A stretch of DNA of 64,000 nucleotides. Origin: Apodemus sylvaticus. Lineage: Eukaryota; Chordata; Mammalia; Rodentia; Muridae. The notes beneath the pieces were generated by a model. It was given only the letters and a program-made list of their open reading frames with translations. It had not been told where the DNA came from and did not search any database. The position numbers and the translations under genes were made by a program. Of the stretch, positions 48,230 to 58,790 are shown piece by piece (positions within the stretch are counted from its first letter, which is position 1; each line of letters opens with the position of its first letter). The DNA is taken from positions 138,386,655-138,450,654 of the forward strand of contig NC_067495.1 in the NCBI RefSeq assembly GCF_947179515.1, given 5' to 3'.

Positions 48230-50639
48230 AAGATAAGGGCCTTGTTCCCACAAGCAGAGGAAATTTTTGAAGGAATCTCCATTCTTAACCACATCTTACA
48301 CTATTTTATTTCCCAAATTTTCATGTCTGGAGATGATGGAAGTATAACTTCTTTGGAGAGAGGGCTCAGAACTCAGGTTGTTAAGGAAAAAATGCTGGGG
48401 AGATTTTGTGGGTATTATCTATATATCCTGGTTCTCATCTTCTTGAAGGAATGAATTCAGTGACAAAATAATTATAGATCATTTAGATAGAAGTTTGTTT
48501 GGCAAAGGTAAACAAAGCCAACACTTCAAACAGAGGATGGAGTGACTACCCTAAAGGTCTGAGCTATACTGCAGAGTGGATGGAAGGAAGTTTTCAAAAA
48601 TTTCATGTGTATTCTTTGGATGTGTCGCTTGTTCCTGGGATAAAGTGATTGACAGGGTCTCTCCTTTTAGGGAGTTTCTTTCTAGTCTGCTAGAAAAACA
48701 TCTAGAAAATGGAGACAGGGTCAAAACCATAAGATAAATAGCAGAGCATTCTAAAGATGATACTTTTCGTGTGTGAAGAAATGTTCTTGTACTTTTCTAT
48801 CTGAGAAAGCAGCAGCACCCAAACTCCACTTCAGAAATGTTCAACCACAAAGGTGCATTCCTTCATGAGACACAATGATCAGGGTCCTGCTGCAGCTTTC
48901 TGCAGTTAAGTCCTGCCTAAGTCTTTTTCTTCCCACCATTGTCTGGAAGGCCTTGAAGGAGGCTTGGGAGAATTGCTGTGTTCTTTGCTCCCAGAGATAG
49001 AATTGTACTCTCCGTGCCCTCCCAGGAAGCCATCCGTGCCGGGCTGAAAGAAGGTGAAACAGTGTATGATTTCCTGTTTTCTGTCCTGATAGGCCAAGGG
49101 AATTGAGACTTTGGAGGCAGCAGCTAGAATTTGTTCCTGAAGAGGTAGAACTTGAATGAGAAATATGAACATTCCTCTCACCCACAGACATTATAGCTAA
49201 TATAATATCTTTGCATGCATATTTATGGATTATGTATGTACTTCATATACTTCCTGAGGCTGGGTGCTTCAGGCCACATCACAATCTTAAACATTTTTCC
49301 CATGTTTCATTTCTGGAGTGCAAGGAGAGCTGGGACTTTTTGGAAGAGGGTGCTCCACTCTCCGATGATGTATATATTTCTGGGTAAACTACTGAGTTTG
49401 GAGTGGAACCTTCTTCTCCCATACCAGAAATAGTGAGAACCTTGTTTCTGTTTTCTAAGAGATTACCTTAGGGTGTTCTTCTTTAGATCATGTTTCAAAA
49501 TGCTTCTTTCCAGGAGTATCATGACCAGAGTCCACAAAAGATGAGGATTTGGGGGTAGGTTGGACTTAGGACTGCTGAAGAGAGTCCCAGATAAGACAAA
49601 TATTCAAGTGAGGGAGGACTATCAAGACGGGACTGAGGGACACCCCCTCTCCAAAAAGAATGGAGCTAACCCTGTCTACTCTGGCACTCATCTCTGGTGC
49701 AGTATAGGCTGGATAAATATTATGCTATTTCTGAGATTCCATATTGACAGTCTGTGGCAATTGAGGCTTTTGGATTGTATAATTCCAACTTGGTAAACAT
49801 CAAGACAAAAAACTGGTTTAGAATTAGCCGTTTTCCCTGTCCCCATAAATATTAGGGCCTCTATTCCTGCGTCTCCATGGAGTTTCCTTCTTATATAGAG
49901 GGTCGATATCAACTTTTGGATGAAAGAATTTGTTTTCCTGAATTCTGTGTGGGGAATTCAAGGAAGACGAAAATTTTCAGATCAGCAATGGAAGCTGTCC
50001 CATCACTGGAAAATATTGACAAGAGACCTAAGAAATAAATTGAAGATCCTAATGGAGTCTTGGAAATCTCCTACTCCCTCATGTGTATAGCAGTTTGGGC
50101 CTTGCCTTTCCCAGAATTCATACCAGGAAGCGTTCAGAATTGGTAGGTTGAGGGTGGTGAGATTTTTGAAGGAGATAGTGAGCCCCATTCATTTCGGGAG
50201 AGTCCCAGCCTTAAGGGTTAGGGTCCTGGAAGGAAATACCCTAACCAGTACTGAAATCGATGACTGTAATCCTTAACTAGGTTGTGGCCTGGGAATTACT
50301 AGGCGAGGTTGCAGCTCTAAACATTGTTTCCATAAATTCAATGTCAGGAGTCTGCGGGATCTGAGGCTTTCGGGATAGGACAGAACTCAGGAAAGTCCTA
50401 ATCTGGGTGGGAGGACCTTGAAGGGCAGTCGAGAGCCTTCCCACCTTTACAGAAATAATAGGCTTTAGTGCTCTTGGACCAGATTGTGGCTCTGGGAATA
50501 TCTAAGCAAGGTTGCAAGTCTAAACATTGTTTCCACAACTTCAGTGTCAGTACTGTGGGACTTGAGGTTTTTGAGAAGGGCCTGAAAGTGTCTCGGGACT
50601 AGGCTCATCCTTGAGTGGGAGGAGCCTCAAGGAACAGCA

Positions 50640-50775
50640 GGAGTTTTGCCTTTCCCTACAAAAGGAGGTGTGGCCAAACTCCTCCTAGCTTGCTCAGACT
50701 TTTGCCCTAGAGGCTTCCAGTCTGTTCCAGCTTGGTGGCTGCTACCTGGAGCTCTCTGTCCGAAGTCTAAGAAAG
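50640..50775 (+). promoter_or_regulatory. Candidate MAGE promoter and first exon, module B
   Basis: A TATA-like TACAAAA at 50657-50663 is followed about 30 bases later by a likely start region and, at 50776, by a donor AAG|GTAAGG. The predicted exon is roughly 85-90 nt. Its last bases (agctct, tctaag) resemble module A at 46.4 kb, so the two look like copies of one promoter-plus-exon module. It is the nearest such module to Magea10, 2.2 kb before the next candidate exon. Confidence 0.5.
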
Positions 50776-51800
50776 GTAAGGCTGTTTGTGAGATAGCACT
50801 GCGATTAGGAGAGTACAAGTTTCAACCTCAGGAAATAAGATCTGTGAGGGTGAAATAATTTAAGGGAGGTTTAGACACAAATATTTAGGGGTCTACCCAG
50901 TATTTATCTTAGGTACAATCCAGAAGGGTACGTTGTACGCACTTTCCAGCTCTCATGTGTGATACTGAAGGCATTAAGGCATTGAGAGTGGGCAGAACTG
51001 GGTCAGGCAGGCGTAAGTTCAAGTCTGAGGGAAGATAAAAAAAACAGGGCCTAGGAAGGACACTGGTGGAAAATTGGGAGCTATGCTCTCCGGTAGTAAT
51101 AATAGAGATATATGAATCGTATTATTGAAAGGCTTTTAGGTGGGGAGCTAAACTCAGTTCATTAGAGGAACAGTCCCAGTCTTGAGTGGAAAGATGCTAA
51201 AGTATAATAGGAGCATTTTCTTCCCCCAGAAAGGCACAGGCAGTCTCTGTTGCTGATATGGAAGCTCTAAGAATACCCAAGGCAAATGGGCTCATGTTGT
51301 TTGTTTCTACATTTCATGCTGAGTTCACGAGAAATGAGGCTTGGGGGGGGGGGGGGAGAGTGGCTGGACTCTGGCTGCCATGGGAGCCGTTCTAATGATA
51401 GGAAACATGAAGGCAGCAATGTGAGGACTTGGGGCCTACCACTGTCTCACAGGTAGAGAGAGACTGTCCCACTTTCTCAATCATCATTCATTCCAGGGAA
51501 GCTTCAGTAAGTCTGAGGATTCTACTTTTTTAATGTTGTGTAAGTTTAGGAGGGTGAGGCTTTTGTGGAAGGGTTGGACTCTAATTATCATGTGTAAGAA
51601 TGTGAACTTTGGAAAACAGGACCTTGAGAGATCATTTTTGCCACCCTTGCCCCTATAGAAATTGGGATGGCGCCTCAGTGCTGCTTGTTCAAGCAATTTT
51701 TAAAGTAGGCTCTAGGCCATGCTGCAGTACAAAGCATTTTGCTATCCCAGAGAAAAGGTCAGGGAATAAGACAGATACGACCTCGACATAAGATATTAAC

Positions 51801-52939
51801 ATTGTTTTTTCATTCTAATTCATGCATAGAGAACATTAGGGTCACTCTCTAGGAAGGACAGAGAGGACTGAGGAACAATGGAGTCTGCCACTGTCTTTCT
51901 TAGCACCTATCACTGTGTGACTCCAGGGAGGCTGATCAATAGGACACTTCCGTTTTTCTGTGCTGAGGGGCTGAGAAAGTTGTATCTTTTCAACAGAGTA
52001 CTGGCCACCAGGCACTATGTGTAGGAGTTCCAGTCTTGGGGAATGTGACTCTGAGGAAAGTGTCAGAGATATTCTTACTCCCACAAAAATAGTAGGGGGA
52101 AATAGCCTTGTTTGCTAAGGCACTTGATTATAGAAAAAACAAAACAAACAAACAAACAAAAAAAAAAAAACCAAAAAAGGAGACCTGTGAAGACTCTAAA
52201 AGAAGAAGAAGAGGATCCTTTGGGAAGAGTGAGACTCTCCTTTTACCCTTCAGAAATTAGTAGTGTTGATTCTGCTTTTTCAGACAGCTTTACCAGTTAT
52301 GCTGAGAACAGGCATCGAGGAGCAACACCTTTAAAACACAATTTTATGTTGAGATTCAAAGAGAGATCTGTCCTATTAGAAGAGTACTATATTTCAAAAA
52401 TATAAGAAGGATTTTCTGCCTTGGAAAATATCCAAGAGACTGCCCCAGTGATAGAACTAGAAAAATTCTGACATAGAGTTCTATCATTAACACTCTATAA
52501 ACTTGGCACTCTTTTGCTGTGAATCACATTCTAGTCTCTTCATAAAAGTCCTCCAAAACGGAAATCATTAAAGTAACATACCCCATCTCTCTGTCTGGAG
52601 CACTCACAGGCAGCTAGATGGAAGGTAAAATCAGTTCTATTACGTCTGTGGGGGATTAAAATGATCCAAACCAATACTCTTAGTCCTCTCTGAGGGCATG
52701 TGTATGTTTATTTCCTAAAGCTGGAATTTCTCCTTTACTAAGTGTAGTCTAGCACCTTCTGAAGAGTCTTATTACCTCAAGGATATGTAATAGTTCCAAA
52801 TTACCTGGAACATCCCAGGGCAACTATCTGGAGAGTTAGTGATGCCTTACTTTAATTCTGTTGTAGTAGAGAAAATCTGGAGTTCTTAGGGCAAAACTTA
52901 ACCAGTATCTTACCTCCTCACTGTTTTCTGTATTCTCAG
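51801..52939. other. Sequence between the MAGE array and the first supported exon
   Basis: Expected to be intronic in Magea10 transcripts. An A-rich stretch lies at about 52132-52175. Nothing else recognised. Confidence 0.5.
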
Positions 52940-53031
52940 GAATTAAACATCTTCATTGGAAAGGAAAGCTGTGTGGGGGAAAAAAGGAATAGCAGATCAC
53001 CAGAGGGAAAAGTCTGCCTGGAGTTCATCAG
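52940..53031 (+). other. Magea10: Candidate Magea10 non-coding exon (92 nt)
   Basis: Acceptor gtattctcag ends at 52939 and donor CAG|GTAAGA begins at 53032, giving a 92-nt segment. A similarly placed 90-nt segment with a donor (15537-15626) lies before exon 2 of the pseudogene, and the two look loosely alike, especially at the 3' ends. Use of this exon is inferred from splice sites and duplication. Confidence 0.55.
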
Positions 53032-53768
53032 GTAAGAATCCTGAATCAGGAATGAGGACACAGTCCCCATTCTCCTTTTAAGGACACAAGGCATGCTAAG
53101 CTCAACTATGGCCTGTTTTTACCTCTTGGAGGAACTGTGTACGTGGTCAGATGTGCATCTTGCTCTATCTTTGTGCTCAAAGAGTTGAGCAATAAATCTG
53201 AGGGAGCAGACCAGGAGCAACAGAGAGAGAAATATGAAAATTATCATAATAAATAGGCGAAAGGGAGAGGGGCATAGGGTGAGGTACATGAGGAGGAGGA
53301 CCAGGAGGATGAGGGGGCTGTGATCAGAATTTAAAGGGAATAAACAAACAAACAAACAAACAAACAAATAAATAAATAAAACAGTGAAAGAGTCTCTAGC
53401 TTAGAAGATCTGTGATCCCTGAAATTGGGCTAGCACTTCCTGCCATTCAGTTTAGCCTGATATCGTTGGAAATCGTGCTTCATCATGTTTGCTTCATTGT
53501 GTCAGGAATGTTTAGATTTGTCCTGCTAAAGTGGCCTCAGTCTGCCAGATGGGTATAATCCATCCCTTCCTAGGGTAAATGCCAGCACAGAGGGGGGATT
53601 TCACTCTACAAGAGACTTAAGTGTGCTACACACCTTAATATATACAAACATTATGCTGTAAAACACAAGAACTCCAAGGAAATGGTCCCATATACACTAT
53701 TACACTTATGGAAGTCAGATTCAGCCATGTGTCTGAACCCTAAGAACATTTATCATGTTCTTCTATAG
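53032..53768 (+). other. Probable Magea10 intron
   Basis: Starts GTAAGA and ends ttcttctatag. It contains a (CAAA)n/(TAAA)n repeat at 53341-53380. No ORF of note. Confidence 0.55.
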
Positions 53769-53840
53769 GTTCCTAAAGGACAAGCCAGGTAGAAGGGCTG
53801 CAGAACTCTGAGGCTATTCCACATCACCTGGAGAAAACTG
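53769..53840 (+). other. Magea10: Magea10 non-coding exon 2 (72 nt)
   Basis: This segment is bounded by the acceptor ttcttctatag (ending 53768) and the donor G|GTAAGT at 53841. Its length and position just before the coding exon match the short 5'-UTR exon 2 known from MAGE-A genes (about 73 nt). The pseudogene carries the counterpart at 15796-15859. No ORF crosses it from a plausible start, so it is untranslated leader. Confidence 0.8.
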
Positions 53841-53988
53841 GTAAGTTGACTTTTGTCTGAGATTTCAGAGAAGATATTGACCTTTGAGGAGTCTCACTCT
53901 GCTGTTTTCTTCCCTCCACTGACCTATGGGATCTCATCACTGTCAGTCCTGTTTACATTTATGTCTTCTGTCTCCAGAAAGCAAAATA

Positions 53989-55254
53989 ATGTCTCACTAC
54001 GGAAAGCGCCCACGCCTCAGCCTGGAAGAAGGTGTAAACTTCCAGAATCCAACTGAAACTGATGAGGTGGTGCTCCCAGTGGTTCCCACACCTGAAAAAG
54101 AGGAGAGAGAGGGAGAGGAGGAGGTCCACAAGGAAGAGGAGGAAGAGAGCAATAAGCAGGAGGAGGAAGATAACATTGAGAACGAAGAAGACGAAAAAAA
54201 TGAGAAAGAAGAGGAAAAGGAAGAATCTGATGATGAAGTGGATGAAGATGAGACCAGAGAGGAAGAAGACATAACTTCCATGTTTTTGTCATCTTCTAAT
54301 GTCTCTTTAGCTCCTTTCTCCCCTCCTTCTCCTTCTTCTTCCTCCTTCTCTTCTTCTTCCTCCTCCTCCTCTTCCTTCTTTTCTCTGTTTCAGAGCAACC
54401 TGGTAGAGAGTGCAGGCTTTGCTGTTGGGATGCTGGGCATTTTTCAGAATGCTCAGAGTTTCTTCCCCTCACCTACTTTAGGGGAAAATGTAGATGAAGC
54501 AGTCGGCCACCAGGAAGAGAGTTCAGGTGTCATGTCAACTCCAGGTGACCCTGACTCCTTGCTTGATACCGTAATACAAGAAAAGGCTACAGATTTGGTG
54601 TTTCTTTTCATATACAAATATAGAATGAAGGAACCCATCACATTATCTGAAATCCATGAGGTTGTCACTAAAGAGTATGAAAACCATTTCCCTGTCATTT
54701 TCATTGAAGCATCTAAATGCTTGGAGATGACCTTTGGGATTGATATAAAGGAAAGTGATCTTGTAAGCAGTGCTTATGTCTTTGTCAACTCACTGAACCT
54801 CACCTATGAGGATACTCCAAGTGACAGTGATAGGCTGCCTAGAAATGCTTTCCTAATAGTTATTCTGGGTGTAATATTCATAGAAGGGAACTGTGCTTCT
54901 GAAGAGAGAATCTGGGAGTTCTTGAAACTGGTGGGAGTGTATGATGGGGAAGAGCACTTTATTTGTGGGGATCCCAGGGAGTTCCTCACCATAGAGCTAG
55001 TGCAGCAAAATTACCTGGAATATCGGGAGGTGCCTAATAGCCAGCCTCCATGCTTTGAGTTCCTGTGGGGTCCAAGAGCCTATGCTGAAACTACCAAGAT
55101 GAAAGTTTTGGAATTCTTGGCCAAGATGAATGGGTGTGATCCATCTGATTTCTCAATCTGGTATGAAGAGGCTTTGAGAGATGAGGAAGAGAGGGCCTGG
55201 GCCTTAAATGACTCTGCAAATACAAGCCCAAATGCTTGGTTTGTAGAGCGCTAA
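53989..55254 (+). CDS. Magea10: MAGE family protein, MAGE-A10 type (421 aa)
   Basis: MAGE proteins bind RING-type E3 ubiquitin ligases through the MAGE homology domain (two winged-helix units) and are mostly germ-line restricted; that is family knowledge. Seen here: a basic start with KRPR at residues 6-9 (possible nuclear signal), a Glu/Asp-rich tract at 36-94, a Ser-rich tract at 101-129 with nine consecutive Ser, a linker, then the MAGE homology domain at about 198-395 with the family signatures FIEGNCASEE and EFLWGPRA. The tail YEEALRDEEERA and the N-terminus resemble human MAGEA10. The open frame extends 21 codons upstream to 53926, but I start at 53989: a splice acceptor ends at 53977, and the pseudogene copy starts at the matching ATG. 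The whole CDS lies in the last exon, as in other MAGE-A genes. The long acidic tract is not a feature I associate with human MAGEA10. The A10 assignment is by resemblance; another mouse Magea member is the alternative. Confidence 0.92.
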   Translation: MSHYGKRPRLSLEEGVNFQNPTETDEVVLPVVPTPEKEEREGEEEVHKEEEEESNKQEEEDNIENEEDEKNEKEEEKEESDDEVDEDETREEEDITSMFLSSSNVSLAPFSPPSPSSSSFSSSSSSSSSFFSLFQSNLVESAGFAVGMLGIFQNAQSFFPSPTLGENVDEAVGHQEESSGVMSTPGDPDSLLDTVIQEKATDLVFLFIYKYRMKEPITLSEIHEVVTKEYENHFPVIFIEASKCLEMTFGIDIKESDLVSSAYVFVNSLNLTYEDTPSDSDRLPRNAFLIVILGVIFIEGNCASEERIWEFLKLVGVYDGEEHFICGDPREFLTIELVQQNYLEYREVPNSQPPCFEFLWGPRAYAETTKMKVLEFLAKMNGCDPSDFSIWYEEALRDEEERAWALNDSANTSPNAWFVER

Positions 55255-55587
55255 TCACTGGTTTCTTTTATCCAGTGTAAGGGATCCCATTTGGCATTGA
55301 TTCAGTCTAATTTTGAAAAGAGCAGTCAAAATTTTAAGTAAGAAAAAATCAAACTTATTTTCAGTAGATGTTAAATGTTACTCATTTTAAGGGAAAGTGT
55401 ATTACCTCTAAAATCTGTGATTGAAACTGATAACACAATTATTACTGTTTCTTTAAAAATGTGGTGGAAAAATTATATGTTAGCTCTTGATTGCTTTAGT
55501 CCTTCTAGTTTATTCTGTAAAATTCAAATGTGGTATGCATTTATTTCCCAGAATTGTGTAAGAAAATAGGACAAAATAACAACTCTT

Positions 55588-55593
55588 AATAAA
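55588..55593 (+). terminator. Magea10: Magea10 poly(A) signal AATAAA
   Basis: A canonical AATAAA 334 bases after the Magea10 stop codon, followed by a GT/T-containing stretch. It is the first canonical signal after the coding region. Confidence 0.7.
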
Positions 55594-55610
55594 GACTGCT
55601 CACTTATTCA

Positions 55611-57290
55611 TTTAGCAAATCTTTTCTGTTTGGAAAACTGTGATATTGGTGTTGGGTACATAGAAGAGTAAGGCATTTTCTTGGAGAAGAAATCTCAAGA
55701 GTCTGGGAATAGCTAACATACAAAAAAATGGCTAAATATATGTCAAGACAGAACGAACAAGTGGAAAGAAGGAACAGTTGAGGAGGTGGGATTCCAGTTA
55801 TCAGGAGTTATGTGCAATTATTTAGAGATAGAATGGCAGAATTTGGGGGCTTTGGGAAATTAAATGTTTTGGGGTATAATTTACATTAAGCCATGAAAGG
55901 TATTGCAAGTCACAGGCTTGGTTAAAAAAATAACAAAAAACAAAACAAAAGCAAATGAACAACAGCAATAACAACAAAACTAAGTGTTATGCACCCAAAG
56001 GTCCAGGGATTTCCTAGAAAGAAAGAGATGAATCCTTTTAGTCTACATACAAATTATCAGTGCATCATTCTTTCCTCTAGCTTGGGGAAGTCCATCATCT
56101 GTCTCTTAAATGAAAATGGGTATTCTTGAATTCTTTTGTAAATATTCAAACAAGATCAAGGATCTGTTGGCTGTGAAGTTCCTGTACAAAGTATATATAC
56201 ACAGAATGAACAAGAGAGAAGAAAAGAAAGAACTAGTTTATTTTATTACTCCCCAGATAATACATTGTCTGTGAGGGGGAGATGAATTTAATTGAAAAAC
56301 TTTTTTTTCTGATTTTTCTATGCTTTCCCCCACTGGATTGCATTTTCTGGCACACTCTGGTTAATGACAAAAACAAAAATCAGATGAGAGGATGGCAGGC
56401 TTATGCTCAAATTGATATTCATGCCAATAACCCATACATTTGGGGATGATACTAGGTATTCTTTAGACAATGCATTCTCCCTGTGCTACAACCTTCCTTA
56501 AACCTGATTCATTTTAATTACTCAAAGATAACAAAACTGACACATGCCAGGATTTGACAAGAGTTTATCTATAGCACACATTATTTCCTAACCCCCAGCC
56601 TCAGGCAGGTCTTTGGTTTCTTACACATTTCTTGCTGTTCCAAAATGTCTCAGTTGACACTGTCTAAATATTCAAAGTACAAATGGTGATACCATATTGT
56701 GATTTTTTTTATGTTACTACTAGTGTTAACTTGCCCTTATAACTAGAGGATTTCACAGCTAACCATGTCCTTGGAAGTAAACTGCAGCTGTCATCAAATG
56801 TCAGATATACTGGTCTTGAAATTCTTAGCCCTTAGAGGCATATATTATTGAATCAATCAGAAAATTAATCTCCATCCATAAAAGGTTATATTTAGTCAAT
56901 AAAAACAAAATTATTGGGGTTCTTATACATGTAAGTTTGAAAATCCAATACACTAATAGAAGCTTCTTGCCAAACAAAAGAAGTATGGATCCTTTCAGAA
57001 GATATAGAGTCAATCTGGGTAAGCAGACACAACCTGAGAGGTGACAGAAGTATCCATGGGAGAAAAATCCCTCAAGTCCTTAAGGCCAAATGCAAAACCA
57101 AACCAGAGCTTAATTATGGCTGCCACTCAAGCCCAAACCTAGAGTTTAGTATAGCCTAGAGTACAGTTCAGTGTTCAGCTTAAAGATGAAAAATGAAATG
57201 GGAATGCATAGATATGAAATTTTGAAGGAGACATGTCTGGGAATGGAATTTCTATTATATCTACTACTTTGTATTGATTACTTTATGTTT
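55611..57290 (+). other. Magea10 3' flank, single-copy
   Basis: No gene seen. AT-rich sequence with scattered similarity to the flank of the upstream MAGE pseudogene, best around 55640-55820 and 56530-56660. An A-rich simple stretch lies at about 55923-55980. Confidence 0.5.
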
Positions 57291-57299
57291 TATTTCTAC

Positions 57300-58790
57300 T
57301 TTATTCTTTTTTATTGGATATTTTCCTTATTTATATTTCAAATGTTATCCCTTTCCTGGTTTCTGCCTGAAAACTCCATACCACATCCCCCTCCCCCTGC
57401 TTTGATGAGGGTGTTCTCCCACCCATCCACTCCAGCCTCTTGCCCATAAATTCCCCTACACTGGGGCATTGCGCCTTCACAGGACCAAGGGCCTCTCCTC
57501 CTACTGATGTCCAACAAGGCCATCCTCTAATTCATATGCAGGTGGAGACATGGGTCCCTCCATGTGTACTCCTTGGTTGGTGGTTTAGTCCCTGGGAGCT
57601 CTGGGGGTATAGTTGGTTGATATTGTTGTTCTCCCTATGGAGTTGTAAACCCCTTCAGCTCCTTGGGTCCTTTCTCTAGCTCCTCCACTGGGGACCCTGT
57701 GCTCAGTTCAATGGTTGGCTGAGAATGTTCCCCTCTGTATTTGTCAGGCACTGGCAGAGCCTCTCAGGAGACAGCTATATCAGGCTCCAGTGAGCAAGCA
57801 CTTCTTGGCATCCACAACAGTGTCTCGGTTTTGTGTCTATATATGGGATGGATCCCCAGGTGAGGCAGTCTCTGGATGGCGTTTCCTTCAGTCTTTGCTG
57901 TACACCCTGTCTCTGTATTTGCTCCTGTGAGTATTCTTCTGCTTTCTAAGAAGGATCGAAGGACCCACACTTTGATCCTCCTTCTTCTTGAACTTCATGT
58001 AGTCTGTGACTTATATCTTAGGTATTCCAAGCTTTTGATCCACTTATCAGTGAGTGCATACATTGTGTGTTCTTTTGTGCTTGGGATACCTCACTCAAGA
58101 TGATATTTTCTAGCTCCATCCATTTGCCTAATAATTTCATGAAGTCATTGCTATTAATAACTAATTAGTACTCCATTATGCAAATGTACCACATTTTCTG
58201 TATCCATTCCTCTGTTGAAGGACATCTTGGTTCTTTCCAGATTCTGGCTATTATAAATAAGATTTCTATGAACATAGCGGAACATGTGTCTTTGTTATAT
58301 GTTGGAACATCTTTTGGGTAATATGCTCAGGAGTGGTATAGCTGAGTCTTCAGGTAATACTATGTCCAATTTTCTGAGGAGTGGTTATACCAGATTGATT
58401 AAAAATAGCATCTTTAGATTTTATGCTTTGTCTGGAAGAAGCTGAGGAGGAGAGCAACCCTACAAGAAGACCAGCAGTCTTAACTACCCTGGTCCCAGGA
58501 ATCTCTCAGACAATAAACCAACCAGTCAGCATACACCATCTGATATGAGGCCACCAACACACAAACAGCAGAGGACTGCCTGGTCTTGTCTCAGTGAGAG
58601 AAGAAAGACTTGGGGCCTTAGTGAGTGAGCAGGTCTTGTGGAATAAGGGTGGGTATAGGGGCGTCCTCTTGGAGACAGGAATGGGGGAGGAGGTGTGGGA
58701 TGTGGAATAGTTGGAGGGTGGACCAGAAGCAGAATAAAATTTGGACTGTAAAAAAGATTTAAGAATAAATAAAAAAAGAAAAAATATGCT
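57300..58790 (-). mobile_element. L1 3' UTR and ORF2 end, minus strand, with an opposed L1 tail
   Basis: 57300-58010 is reverse-complement L1 3' UTR and 58010-58380 the ORF2 C-terminal end. At about 58,390 the orientation switches to plus, with an L1 3' UTR ('ccaaccagtcagcatacaccatctgatatgaggcc') ending in 'taagaataaataaaaaaag' near 58,790. Either one inverted insertion or two neighbours. Confidence 0.7.

Larger units (their letters stand above)
42900..51800 (+). repeat. Degenerate tandem array of MAGE 5'-flank units
   Basis: Diverged copies of one unit recur through this stretch. Anchors are a cattgttt...tcagtgtca-like motif followed by tgaggctttt, seen near 43080, 43515, 45300, 45505, 47361, 49765, 50358, 50548, 51336 and 51550. 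The clearest adjacent pair is 50281-50490 and 50491-50676, with a spacing of about 190 bases; other spacings run to several hundred. Units also share 'gggag..accttgaggaa' and 'agaaata.tagg' stretches. Two units carry TATA-plus-donor modules. MAGE-A genes are known to have repeated upstream exons, so I read this as a decayed promoter array. A B3 SINE and an L1 interrupt it. Confidence 0.6.
53978..55610 (+). other. Magea10: Magea10 last (coding) exon with 3' UTR
   Basis: The exon opens after the acceptor tcttctgtctccag, which ends at 53977, eleven bases before the ATG. The 3' UTR runs about 350 bases past the stop at 55254 to a canonical AATAAA at 55588-55593, so cleavage is expected near 55605-55615. 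The exact 3' end is inferred. Confidence 0.75.

Noticed and set aside
48841..49191. 116-aa minus-strand ORF inside the MAGE 5' array
   Set aside because: No recognisable domain, overlaps another ORF of similar quality in a different frame, and lies in repeated non-coding units.
53926..53988. Upstream ATG that would add 21 residues to Magea10
   Set aside because: It lies before the acceptor ending at 53977, so it should be intronic, and the pseudogene aligns to the later ATG.
53997..54281. Minus-strand Ser-rich ORF opposite the Magea10 acidic tract
   Set aside because: Antisense shadow of GAA/GAG codons; no independent gene features.
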